Shown one piece after another: positions 1-7,575 of a stretch of 30,979 nt of DNA. Source of the DNA: BOG-1112 sp964635325 (lineage in GTDB: Bacteria; Bdellovibrionota_B; Oligoflexia; Oligoflexales; Bog-1112); contig CAZWOL010000039.1 in the NCBI GenBank assembly GCA_964635325.1, positions 1 to 30,979 on the forward strand, written 5' to 3'. Position 1 is the stretch's first letter. Every line of letters starts with the position of its first letter. Below the pieces are notes generated by a model. The model worked only from the letters and a program-made list of their open reading frames with translations. It had not been told where the DNA came from and made no database searches. The position numbers were made by a program, and so were the translations under genes.

Positions 1-68
1 TCACTCGCAATTCTTCAATTTTCTGCCTAAATTTTAACCTTCAGTTCGCATTATAAATAGGGATAGAT

Positions 69-542
69 ATGAATGAGCCAAGAAAGAAAAGAATCGCGTA
101 TTTAAAGCGTAAAGAGAATGGGAATCATCTAAAACCAATGTTATTGGAAAAGATAAATACCAAAGGATTTGCTAATCATCTGGACGCTTTTATTGATCAA
201 GAAACATCTTATGAGCTGTATGATCACTTTAAAAAACTTGCTAATCTTCCTAAAGAGGTTTGCTTACGAGATGTAAATAAAAAAGACATCATAGATACAC
301 TAGAATCTCTAGATAAAAGTGATTGGGGAGAAAGAGGATATCTATTTTTACATCATTCCTTAGATGTAGGATCGTTTGAGGTTGAACTAAATTTCGTTCT
401 ATCACATCTATTTGATTTATGCCAAAGCCTGGATGGCGATAGTATTTATTATTTAAACAAAGCTAGTAAACATGCAATATATTTTGATTATAGTGAAAAT
501 AACATAGATCCAGATAAATGTTTTGATTTGGATATTTGGTAG
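69..542 (+). CDS. Putative immunity protein of an Rhs toxin cassette (copy 1)
   Basis: A 157-residue, acidic, soluble-looking protein with no signal peptide or membrane segment. I do not recognise its family. It is about 60% identical by hand alignment to the 156-residue protein at 1758-2228. The best conserved blocks are the N-terminal RIAYL segment, a central GYLFLHH..LDVGSFEVEL block and a C-terminal IYFDYSENN...LDIW block. The copy at 1758 starts 8 bases after an Rhs-linked toxin gene, the usual position of a cognate immunity gene, so both are inferred to be immunity proteins that neutralise a toxin in the cytoplasm. An AGGGA element lies 6 bases before this ATG. The coding sequence is much richer in A+T than the Rhs core, as is common for transferred cassettes. 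The toxin partner of this copy lies outside the window or is lost. Confidence 0.75.
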   Translation: MNEPRKKRIAYLKRKENGNHLKPMLLEKINTKGFANHLDAFIDQETSYELYDHFKKLANLPKEVCLRDVNKKDIIDTLESLDKSDWGERGYLFLHHSLDVGSFEVELNFVLSHLFDLCQSLDGDSIYYLNKASKHAIYFDYSENNIDPDKCFDLDIW

Positions 543-609
543 TCCTTGTAGTGGCCCCCGTTTAAACCATACCAGCTAGCCGTAACTGAAGATGACCTAA
601 ACACAGGGG

Positions 610-1749
610 ATGTTGAGTAGCATTGACGGTGGCAAAGAAGCTTATAACTATGACGCTGTAGGATTGCGGGGAATAACGACACCCCGGGGTAGCTTTGTCT
701 ACGGGGCTTCGGGGCAGCTCGCTTCCATCGGAAATGTTAGCTACAGCTACGACGAAAATGGCCACCGCATTAGCAAGAGCAGAGATGGACGCGTTGAGCA
801 GGTTCGCTGGGCTAACATCGTTGCAACTCGTGATGATCTCCTTGAGCCTCTGGTTGTCGAAGGGGTTAGCTTAGGAATTATCCGCAACGGCAGGTTCATC
901 CCCACAAACTTCGACGCCCGTGGCTCGTTGCAAGGTATGGCAACAGTATTTGGGGAGCGCAAGGACCACAGCGAGTTTGCAGACTTCGAATTTACTCTGT
1001 CAGGATACGATGCAGACTCGGGGTTGATTCGTCTCGGTAATCGTGACTACGACCCAAGCTCTAGCAAATTTACGACCCCCGACCTTGCATTCTGGGAAGA
1101 TCCGGAACTGTGCGTCGAAGATCCTGTGAGCTGCAATCTGTTCTCCTACGCTCGGAACAATCCGCTCAAATATGTGGATCCATCGGGGAATATTCCCATG
1201 TTCCCCGTCATTCTTGGAGGTTTGTGGTTAACAGATAAAGCTACAACTGCTTATGAGGCCTTCAGTGATTACAAGGCTGTAAGCACCGGAGAATCAACTC
1301 TCGCTGAAGTTGGACAGAGGAGAGGAGTCGAGTGGGCTGCGGGTGTTGTTCTAGGTCTAGGTGGCCGAGGGCTCGTTAAAGTCTTAAAGGCTGCAATTCC
1401 TTCATCGAGCGTGAAAGCAGCTAAGAGCTTATGGGGAGGAAATTCCAAATCTGGTAGCACCATTGCCTCTTCATCAAAAGCTGCTCGAAGAGAAGCTATG
1501 AGGCAACAGAATATCCCTACTAGTCGGCCTGCGAAATCTCAGCTGGGATCTGGAGACAGAAAACAATATATCTATGAAGGATCTAATGGAGAAAATAAAG
1601 TTGTCACTCACCACCTGAAGGACAAAGATCATCCTAATAGCCACTGGCATGTTGCCGATCCTAGGGTTGAGAAAGGCGTTATGAGAATAAATAATTATGG
1701 GCAGATTAGGTACAAAGAAGTTGGGAAAAGCACCGTCGAGTATAAATAG
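610..1749 (+). CDS. Displaced Rhs C-terminus carrying a probable HNH/Endo VII-type nuclease toxin
   Basis: Residues about 1-195 are the end of an Rhs/YD-repeat shell: YSYDENGHRI, then GYDADSGLIRLGNRDYDP, then NNPLKYVDPSG, the conserved DPxG boundary after which the variable toxin begins. Residues about 290-379 hold the tip. It contains REAMRQQNIPTSRP followed by a His-rich stretch (His334, 335, 341, 345, 347), then RINNYGQIRY. This layout matches the HNH/Endo VII-fold polymorphic toxins that end many Rhs proteins, which would cut nucleic acid in a competitor; assignment from memory of the motif. The gene is far too short for a complete Rhs protein and has no export domain, so it is an orphan cassette activated only by recombination with a full rhs gene. 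Shell-like coding continues upstream (about 552-614) in another frame, so the ATG at 610 is probably not a native start. The immunity gene follows by 8 bases. Confidence 0.8.
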   Translation: MLSSIDGGKEAYNYDAVGLRGITTPRGSFVYGASGQLASIGNVSYSYDENGHRISKSRDGRVEQVRWANIVATRDDLLEPLVVEGVSLGIIRNGRFIPTNFDARGSLQGMATVFGERKDHSEFADFEFTLSGYDADSGLIRLGNRDYDPSSSKFTTPDLAFWEDPELCVEDPVSCNLFSYARNNPLKYVDPSGNIPMFPVILGGLWLTDKATTAYEAFSDYKAVSTGESTLAEVGQRRGVEWAAGVVLGLGGRGLVKVLKAAIPSSSVKAAKSLWGGNSKSGSTIASSSKAARREAMRQQNIPTSRPAKSQLGSGDRKQYIYEGSNGENKVVTHHLKDKDHPNSHWHVADPRVEKGVMRINNYGQIRYKEVGKSTVEYK

Positions 1750-1757
1750 AGATAACT

Positions 1758-2228
1758 ATGAATGATTTAAGAAAAAATAGAATTGCGTATTTGCAACGAA
1801 AGATGAACGGCAACATGCTGAAACCAGTCTTGTTAGAAAAATCCAGCGATCAATTTGGGAGTAAGCTAGGTAGCTTGATAGATCAAGATACCTCTTATAT
1901 GCTATTTAATCGCTTTGAATCACTTTCTAGTTCTCCTAAAATCCTTAGCTTAAACGGTGTGCCTAGAGAGAAAATCATGGATGCGCTAAACTCTCTGGAT
2001 AAAAATGATTGGGGAGAAAAAGGGTATCTTTTTTTACATCATTTTTTGGATGTAGGATCTTTTGAAGTTGAACTGAAGTTTGTTTCATCAAATCTATTTA
2101 ATCTGGTTCAGGGCTTAGATAGTGATGCTATTTCTTATCTAGATAAAAATAATAAGCATGGAATATATTTTGATTATAGTGAAAATAATTTAAATCCGAA
2201 TGACTGTTTTTATCTGGATATTTGGTAG
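1758..2228 (+). CDS. Putative immunity protein for the upstream Rhs toxin (copy 2)
   Basis: A 156-residue paralogue of the protein at 69-542, about 60% identical, with the same conserved C-terminal DYSENN...LDIW block. It follows the toxin stop by 8 bases, and the sequence around the joint (TATAAATAG.GATA..TATGAATGA) is nearly the same as the one before copy 1. Position, size, lack of export signals and AT-rich composition all point to a cytoplasmic immunity protein that binds the adjacent nuclease toxin. This is inference from context; the protein family is not recognised. An alternative is a general small cytoplasmic protein carried with rhs cassettes, but the toxin-adjacent placement in two units argues for immunity. 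Confidence 0.78.
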   Translation: MNDLRKNRIAYLQRKMNGNMLKPVLLEKSSDQFGSKLGSLIDQDTSYMLFNRFESLSSSPKILSLNGVPREKIMDALNSLDKNDWGEKGYLFLHHFLDVGSFEVELKFVSSNLFNLVQGLDSDAISYLDKNNKHGIYFDYSENNLNPNDCFYLDIW

Positions 2229-2251
2229 TCCTAGAACTGGTGATATTACCC

Positions 2252-2695
2252 TTTGATGCGAGGGGTTCCGCCTTAGAAGCTAACTCGGCTCAACAGTCGA
2301 GTGCATTTGGATACCGTAAAGAGCATGGTGAATTCAGTGCTGTGGAATTTGCTCTGCAGGGTTACGACGCAGATACTGGCATGATCCGCATGTGATCTCG
2401 AGACTACGATCCTGTCTTAGGTCGTTTTGTGACACCAGACATGGCTTTTTTCGAGGATCCGGAGCTGTGTGTCGAAGATCCTGTGAGTTGCAATCTGTTC
2501 TCGTACGCGCGGAATAATCCGCTCAAATATGTGGATCCATCGGGTAAGCTGCCAATTCTTGCTCCCCTTGCTGCAGTAGGCAGTGCCTTACTCACTGATT
2601 TTGTGCTTAATCCTAGCACCGCAAATACCGGAAAACACAGAGTCGACGGAAGGTGGGAGCCAACCAAGAAAGGCCGAACACTAACTCGCAGCTAA
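2252..2695 (+). pseudogene. Rhs C-terminal fragment with in-frame TGA
   Basis: Reading from 2252, the frame encodes FDARGSALEA...FGYRKEHGEFSAVEF followed by GYDADTGMIRM, then TGA at 2393-2395, then SRDYDPVLGRFVTPDMAFF and the same DPSG boundary as the gene at 610-1749. In the intact copy the stop position is occupied by Gly (LGNRDYDP), so a GGA-to-TGA change explains the break. Downstream of DPSG only about 48 residues remain, ending TKKGRTLTRS, with no recognisable toxin domain and no immunity gene after it. Nucleotide identity to 1084-1192 is very high across the shell end. A start at ATG 2429 would give an 88-residue product, but nothing suggests that it is expressed. This is the decayed last unit of the tandem array. 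Confidence 0.85.
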
Positions 2696-2749
2696 AGCTT
2701 GCAAGGTTGCAGCATCAAATTGCTCAAGATTCCTAAAATACGAACAAAA

Positions 2750-3016
2750 CTAGCTAAGGAAGTCCAAAGGATCTGGACTGGAGAATTCTGCGGCAGCTTC
2801 TTCACCGTCCTCAGGCGCGAGTATACCAGGTACGCCTTTCATTACGACTTTGCCTTCTGCAATCTCGCGAAGGGCAGTAACTGCTTCTCTGTTCTTTGTT
2901 TTAACAAGCGGTTGGCTATTGCCCATCAGCTGGCGCGCGCGATTTGCTGCAACGGTGACGAGGGCAAAGCGATTGGGGAGAACCTTTTGACAATCTTCAA
3001 TCGATACACGAGCCAT
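2750..3016 (-). CDS. rpoZ: DNA-directed RNA polymerase omega subunit
   Basis: An 88-residue protein matching RpoZ in length and motifs: MARVSIEDC at the start, then NRFALVTVAANRARQL, then a variable loop and the AVTALREIAEGKV segment. The omega subunit is a small core RNA polymerase subunit that helps fold and assemble the beta-prime subunit and, in many proteobacteria, forms part of a ppGpp site. The acidic C-terminal tail (EDGEEAAAEF) is typical. AAGGA sits 7 bases before the ATG. No gmk or spoT partner is adjacent, unlike in E. coli; the gene appears to be transcribed alone. Its 3' end lies 54 bases from the convergent rhs pseudogene, so the Rhs island ends directly against a core gene. 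Confidence 0.95.
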   Translation of the reverse strand: MARVSIEDCQKVLPNRFALVTVAANRARQLMGNSQPLVKTKNREAVTALREIAEGKVVMKGVPGILAPEDGEEAAAEFSSPDPLDFLS

Positions 3017-3233
3017 GTAAGTTTCCTTATGGAAAACCGATATTTATTGACCTAAAAAATAAGACGAATTCTATTTAAGCAATGGTTTTAGAAAACTAAG
3101 CGGTCGACGTCAAGGCTTCATCTTGTCTACGGCGAATACTTTTCACTTCCTCCACCACCCATGCAATATTATAACCTAAGACTGAAGCTGGCCTTTCTCT
3201 AGTTTACACTGCCTCAGGATAAAGGATGAGACG

Positions 3234-3533
3234 ATGGAAATTTACTTCAAAGATAAAAATGCGCAGGAAGTGATTGACGGTATCAAAACCCAACTTGGAG
3301 GCCGTAAATTAGGCGAACTCCTGCAAATTGAAGCCGATGGTGAGGATATCCGCGTTACGATCAAAAAAATGGGAACCTCAGTCCTTGAGTTTTCCCACTC
3401 TGAAAAAAACTCCGGCCACCATTGGGCACTCTCCAAAGAAAGACTCGCGATGACCCATCGCGCATTCAAAGGTGAGATTCTAGAAAAGCTTACACATATT
3501 ATTGATTCTATGGGCGGTAAGGTTCTTAGCTAG
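3234..3533 (+). CDS. Conserved-looking small protein of unknown function
   Basis: A 99-residue protein, not recognised. It begins MEIYFKDKNAQEVIDGIKTQLGG and reads as a small alpha/beta protein with alternating charged and hydrophobic residues, with no signal peptide, membrane segment or Cys residues. The two halves (about residues 1-55 with IRVTIKKMG, and 60-99 with a helix-like AFKGEILEKLTHIID) could form a single compact domain. AAGGATGAG is placed 7 bases before the ATG, a strong ribosome binding site. The gene is followed 11 bases later by a gamma-carbonic-anhydrase-like gene, so the two are probably cotranscribed, divergently from rpoZ. Good codon structure and the strong start support a real gene; no function is proposed. 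Confidence 0.75.
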   Translation: MEIYFKDKNAQEVIDGIKTQLGGRKLGELLQIEADGEDIRVTIKKMGTSVLEFSHSEKNSGHHWALSKERLAMTHRAFKGEILEKLTHIIDSMGGKVLS

Positions 3534-3544
3534 AGGTATTTATT

Positions 3545-4084
3545 ATGCATCATGCCATGAAACGCGCAACGGTACTGCCATTTAAGGGTATATATCCACA
3601 GATCGGTGGGGGTTCTTTTCTTGCGGATGGAGCCTGTATCACAGGAGACATTGTACTCGGGAAAAACGTCAATGTCTGGTTCAATGCAGTCGCGCGAGCC
3701 GATGTTAACTACATTCGAATCGGTGACAACACCAATATCCAGGACAACTCGGTCATTCACGTCACTACAGATGGATCTCCTACGATCATCGGCAAAGACG
3801 TAACTATCGGGCACAGTGCAATTTTGCATGCATGCACGATCGAGGACCTGTGTTTGGTGGGAATGGGTGCAATTGTTTTGGATGATGTGCATCTAGAAAA
3901 GTACTGTTTTGTAGCAGCTGGAGCTCTACTTTCTCCTGGCAAACGTTTCCCGAGTGAGTCACTCATCGTAGGTTCGTCCGCAGTCGTAAAGCGTAAGCTG
4001 AAAAAGGAAGAGATTGAATACATCGAATGGTCCGCACATCACTATGTGGAACTTGCACGCTCGTATGTGATTCAGGATAGGTAA
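3545..4084 (+). CDS. Gamma-carbonic anhydrase-like left-handed beta-helix protein
   Basis: A 179-residue protein with the hexapeptide-repeat layout of the gamma-class carbonic anhydrase family (YrdA/PaaY/CaiE-like). It has ITGDIVLGKNVNVWFNAVARAD, then IRIGDNTNIQDNSVIH, then TIIGKDVTIGHSAILHACTI. The three zinc-ligand histidines expected in this family are visible in VIH, IGH and ILH. Repeats cover about residues 15-145, followed by a C-terminal helix (KKEEIEYIEWSAHHYVELAR). Family members are trimeric metalloproteins; some hydrate CO2, others have unknown substrates, so activity is not assured. GAGGT lies 8 bases before the ATG. It probably shares a transcript with the small unknown gene just upstream. 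Confidence 0.88.
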   Translation: MHHAMKRATVLPFKGIYPQIGGGSFLADGACITGDIVLGKNVNVWFNAVARADVNYIRIGDNTNIQDNSVIHVTTDGSPTIIGKDVTIGHSAILHACTIEDLCLVGMGAIVLDDVHLEKYCFVAAGALLSPGKRFPSESLIVGSSAVVKRKLKKEEIEYIEWSAHHYVELARSYVIQDR

Positions 4085-4106
4085 GCGTACCGTCAATTAC
4101 ACGGAG

Positions 4107-6599
4107 TTACAACCAAGGTCGAATGACGGAATGTGCTGACTGACGAAGCTTAGCGAGTTCACCTTCGAAGATAACCCGTCCCCCCTCATCAGCAGCACCA
4201 GGACCAAGTTCGACAACCCAATCTGCGTGACGAATCATATCCACACTGTGCTCTATACAAACCACCGTCGTACCCTTTGCAACCAAACCTTGCAAGACTT
4301 TCAGCAAAGCTGCAATATCTTGAATATGCAAACCACGTGTAGGCTCATCCAAAATAAGTACAGTATTGCTCAAATTAGCCCCGCTCATGAACGGAGCTAG
4401 TTTCAGACGTTGGTTCTCACCTCCAGAGAGTGATGCAGTAGGTTGACCCATTTTCAAATAACCAAGACCGAGTTCGTTAGCTGGTTGCAGTTTTTTTAAG
4501 ATTGCTTTGTGAAATTTAAAAACCTCGCAGGCCTCTGCAATGGTGAGATCCAAAATGTCAGCAATCGAGTAACCCTTATAAAGCACGTCGAGTACCTCCT
4601 GCCGGTAGCGTCGTCCTCGGCAGTACTCACAACGAACACGGGCATCGGGAAGAAATTTCATCTCCATCACGATCTCCCCTCGTCCTCCACAATTTTCGCA
4701 GCGTCCACCTTCGGTATGCAAAGAAAGCGAGCGCAAATTTAGACCCCGAATTTGTGCGTCCGGAACTTGTGCAAAAATCTCACGGATGGAAGTAAACGCA
4801 TCAAGGTAGGTAACCGGCATACTTACCGTACTTTTGGCCAAAGGCTTGCGATCGATAAGATGTATGCTTGCCAATTCGCGACGAGAAACTTTCTTCTCTC
4901 GCTGTGCATTCAACTCAGATATAAGCTGAGGATAGAGTGTATGCATGACGAGACTTGTTTTACCAGATCCTGAAACACCACAGACCACATTGAATGCCTT
5001 ACGTAGAAAACGCACCTGCGGAATCTGTAGATTGTGCAGCTGTGCCTTGCGCACAGTAATGAACTCCTCATCTTTTGTTGCAGGACGCTCACTAGGTGGG
5101 AAGTTCAGCTCCGTATGCAAATGGGCCGCAGTGAGAGATTGTTCACGAAATTTTGCAGCATCTTGAGGAGCAAAAGCTGCAACCACTTGACCACCCTGAG
5201 CACCTCCTCCCGGACCGAGGTCGACAACAAGATCAGCATTGCGAATAATAAAATCATCGTGATCGACGATAATAACAGTATTACCGAGTTCTTTGAGTCG
5301 CGTTAGATTCAATAGCAACTCGTTGATCTCTTTAGGATGCAAACCCTGACTGGGTTCATCCAATATATACAAAACACCACGCAGAGTTTCAGAAAGTATG
5401 CCTGCAAGCTTGAGGCGTCCTACCTCACCACCTGACAGCGAGCGTACGCGACGAGCCAGATGCAGGTACCCAAGACCTGTGTTTACAATACGCTCGCTCA
5501 GTGTTGTGACTTCGTCCAAAACGCGCTTGAATGCTAGATTCGATGCGAGTGCATCTTCACGCAAACCTAGCAGAAAACTATGAAGGTCTCGAATGGGCAT
5601 GAGATTGAGTTCATGAAGTGTTTTTCCATGTAGAGTAATCGCTGAGACCTGCGAACTGAGTCCAGTACCCGAGCATGAAGTACAAGATTGATGAACCAAT
5701 GTTTCAGCCTCATCGTCATCCTCTTCTTGAAGAGATCCCAAACCATTGCAATTGACACATCGTCCTAACGAGTTGATTGCGAAGTAACGAGAGTCAAGGT
5801 TGGGCCAACTGAATCCACAAGTTGAGCAGCCACCTTTTGATGAAAAGAGTGCCTGAGCATTGCTCATAAACTGTCCATCTTTGCGCAGACCAGAGCATTC
5901 GACAAAGCCCTCACTTTCCTGAAAAGCAAGTTTGAGACTGCGCAGTAGACGAGCACGCTGGGACTCTTGCACACGCAAAGTATCGATGACCAACTTAAGT
6001 GTATGTTTCTCATCTTTTTCAAGTTCAGGAATAGGCGTCAGTGGCATCACTTTGCCATCGACATATATTTTCAAATAACCTTTTTCAGCAAGAGCATTCA
6101 GTCGCGAACGAAACTGACCCTTTTTTTGCTCGACGATGGGTGCGCAAATGGCAATCAATTGCCCATCGTATTTTTTCTCGATCAAACGTAGGATCTCGTC
6201 TTCGGACATAGCTTCCGTTGCTAGACCATGACGTGGACAGGAGCGTTTGCCGAAGCGAGCAAAGATGACACCAAGCAACTCTGCAATATCGGAGAAGGTT
6301 CCGACCGTCGCTCGCGTTGACACCTGTGTCTCCATCTGTGCAAGTGCGATCGCAGGAGACAGCCCTTTGAGTACATGAAACTGTGGTCGCGTCGTCATAT
6401 CAAGAAACTGACGCGTGTAATAAGAAAGCGTATGAAAAAAACGACGCTGTGCCTCTGCTAGAATCGTATCAAAGACGAGAGAACTTTTACCAGAACCACT
6501 GACACCCGTTACAACTGTGATTTTACGTCGTGGAATTTCGAGATCGATGCTTTTTAAATTGTGTTCCGATGCACCCTTAATAACGATCATCTCATTCAT
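4107..6599 (-). CDS. uvrA: UvrA-like excinuclease ABC subunit A, short form
   Basis: UvrA is the damage-recognising ATPase of nucleotide excision repair. Seen here: Walker A GVSGSGKSS at about residues 32-40 and GVSGSGKTS in the second half; LSGGE signatures twice; ILDEPSQGLH and ILDEPTRGLH Walker B motifs; CxxC zinc-binding pairs (CSTC, CVNC, CTSC, CENC, CEYC); and a UvrB-interaction-like segment (KGYLKIYVDGKVMPL). At about 830 residues it is about 100 shorter than usual. The missing part lies between the first zinc pairs, where GLGSLQEEDDDEAETLVHQSC runs straight into CxxCxGTGL. The first signature reads LSGGEVGR instead of LSGGEAQR. I chose the ATG at 6599: AAGGA lies 8 bases upstream, whereas the ATG at 6608 abuts that site. 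The gene overlaps the pdxA stop by 8 bases. It may be the main UvrA or a UvrA-like paralogue. Confidence 0.88.
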   Translation of the reverse strand: MNEMIVIKGASEHNLKSIDLEIPRRKITVVTGVSGSGKSSLVFDTILAEAQRRFFHTLSYYTRQFLDMTTRPQFHVLKGLSPAIALAQMETQVSTRATVGTFSDIAELLGVIFARFGKRSCPRHGLATEAMSEDEILRLIEKKYDGQLIAICAPIVEQKKGQFRSRLNALAEKGYLKIYVDGKVMPLTPIPELEKDEKHTLKLVIDTLRVQESQRARLLRSLKLAFQESEGFVECSGLRKDGQFMSNAQALFSSKGGCSTCGFSWPNLDSRYFAINSLGRCVNCNGLGSLQEEDDDEAETLVHQSCTSCSGTGLSSQVSAITLHGKTLHELNLMPIRDLHSFLLGLREDALASNLAFKRVLDEVTTLSERIVNTGLGYLHLARRVRSLSGGEVGRLKLAGILSETLRGVLYILDEPSQGLHPKEINELLLNLTRLKELGNTVIIVDHDDFIIRNADLVVDLGPGGGAQGGQVVAAFAPQDAAKFREQSLTAAHLHTELNFPPSERPATKDEEFITVRKAQLHNLQIPQVRFLRKAFNVVCGVSGSGKTSLVMHTLYPQLISELNAQREKKVSRRELASIHLIDRKPLAKSTVSMPVTYLDAFTSIREIFAQVPDAQIRGLNLRSLSLHTEGGRCENCGGRGEIVMEMKFLPDARVRCEYCRGRRYRQEVLDVLYKGYSIADILDLTIAEACEVFKFHKAILKKLQPANELGLGYLKMGQPTASLSGGENQRLKLAPFMSGANLSNTVLILDEPTRGLHIQDIAALLKVLQGLVAKGTTVVCIEHSVDMIRHADWVVELGPGAADEGGRVIFEGELAKLRQSAHSVIRPWL

Positions 6600-7575
6600 C
6601 TTGATCATCCTTGTGAAATTGAGAGACCCAATGCAGGGCCTGTTCGAAACTACGAGCTGATGCCTTGTTTGCTAGGAAAAGATCTTTAGCTGGACCATGA
6701 TCTGGAGAAAGACGCAAATAGGGAAGCCCACAGGTCACATTGACAGCCTCGTCAAAATGCACAGTTTTGAGAGGTCCCAAACCCTGATCATGATACATCG
6801 CTAAAACTGCATCAAATTTACCCTGCAATGCTTGAAAAAAAATAGTATCCGCAGGAAAGGGGCCATGTACATTTTTTCTGAAAGATCTGAGTGCGGGTTC
6901 TATGATACGACTTTCTTCATCACCAAATAAGCCTCCGTCCCCACAATGAGGGTTGAGTCCACAAACTGCAATTTTTGGATTTTTGATGCCCAAATATTTT
7001 TGCAACGCATAATGAAGGAGTTCGAGCTTTTGCAGAATTCTCTCCGGACTCAACTGCGCACTGACTTGCGACAAAGCCAGGTGATTGCTTGCAAGCCCAA
7101 CTCTCAATCGTGGCCCTGCAAGCAACATGAGAGTTGCACAAGCACTAAGCTCTGAGAAAAATTCGGTATGGCCTAGATATTTAAAACCAGCACTGTGACA
7201 TGCATGCTTGTCTATGGGCATAGTTAGGACTGCGACTTGATTGCGAACAGCAAGCTTAGCAAGGAACTTATCCTGATTCAAAGACTCGAGAGTTTGGACA
7301 GCGATAGCTCCACGTTCTTGGGCACTAAGCGCTGATGCACGCTTTGCAGTTCCCCCGCAATCCAAAAAATGCACACCTCTATCTTGCCATTGTTCACTTG
7401 TATGGATGTATTGAATATTAGGAAGCTCAACACCTAATGCAGAAAGCTGATCTTGCCAATGAAAGCGACTGCCGATGATGAGAGTGTGAGCAGGAAGCTC
7501 CGCAAAATTCTTAGCGACAAGTTCGACATTGATACTGAATGGATCCCCAAGAGTAATGATCAGTTTTTTGGACAT
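6592..7575 (-). CDS. pdxA: PdxA-family 4-hydroxythreonine-4-phosphate dehydrogenase
   Basis: A 327-residue protein of the PdxA family, which oxidises 4-phosphohydroxy-L-threonine with NAD in pyridoxal phosphate synthesis. Family motifs: MPIDKHACHSAGFKYLGHTEF, GLNPHCGDGGLFGDEE, GPFPADTIF, AMYHDQGLGPLK and VNVTCGLPYLRLSPDHG. The three metal-binding histidines (GHTE, NPH, YHDQG) are all present. Two usually invariant stretches differ: GDPAGIGPE is GDPFSINVE, and RTSxDHGTAxD is RLSPDHGPAKD. The enzyme may therefore be divergent in substrate or cofactor contacts; some PdxA relatives act on 4-phospho-threonate instead. The gene overlaps folB by 16 bases and has GAGGA 6 bases before its ATG, inside folB. 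It forms the middle of a folB-pdxA-uvrA operon. Confidence 0.88.
   Translation of the reverse strand: MSKKLIITLGDPFSINVELVAKNFAELPAHTLIIGSRFHWQDQLSALGVELPNIQYIHTSEQWQDRGVHFLDCGGTAKRASALSAQERGAIAVQTLESLNQDKFLAKLAVRNQVAVLTMPIDKHACHSAGFKYLGHTEFFSELSACATLMLLAGPRLRVGLASNHLALSQVSAQLSPERILQKLELLHYALQKYLGIKNPKIAVCGLNPHCGDGGLFGDEESRIIEPALRSFRKNVHGPFPADTIFFQALQGKFDAVLAMYHDQGLGPLKTVHFDEAVNVTCGLPYLRLSPDHGPAKDLFLANKASARSFEQALHWVSQFHKDDQDE

Noticed and set aside
3..56. Open frame at the left edge, possibly the end of another toxin gene
   Set aside because: Only 17 codons visible, no motif; the position before an immunity gene is suggestive, but the product cannot be judged, so it is not listed as a feature.
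2390..2398. TGA recoded as glycine
   Set aside because: Other intact genes in the window end in TGA, and this cassette lacks a toxin tip and immunity gene, so decay is the simpler reading.
2699..3055. 118-codon plus-strand frame over rpoZ
   Set aside because: It is the antisense shadow of rpoZ, whose motifs are unmistakable on the minus strand.
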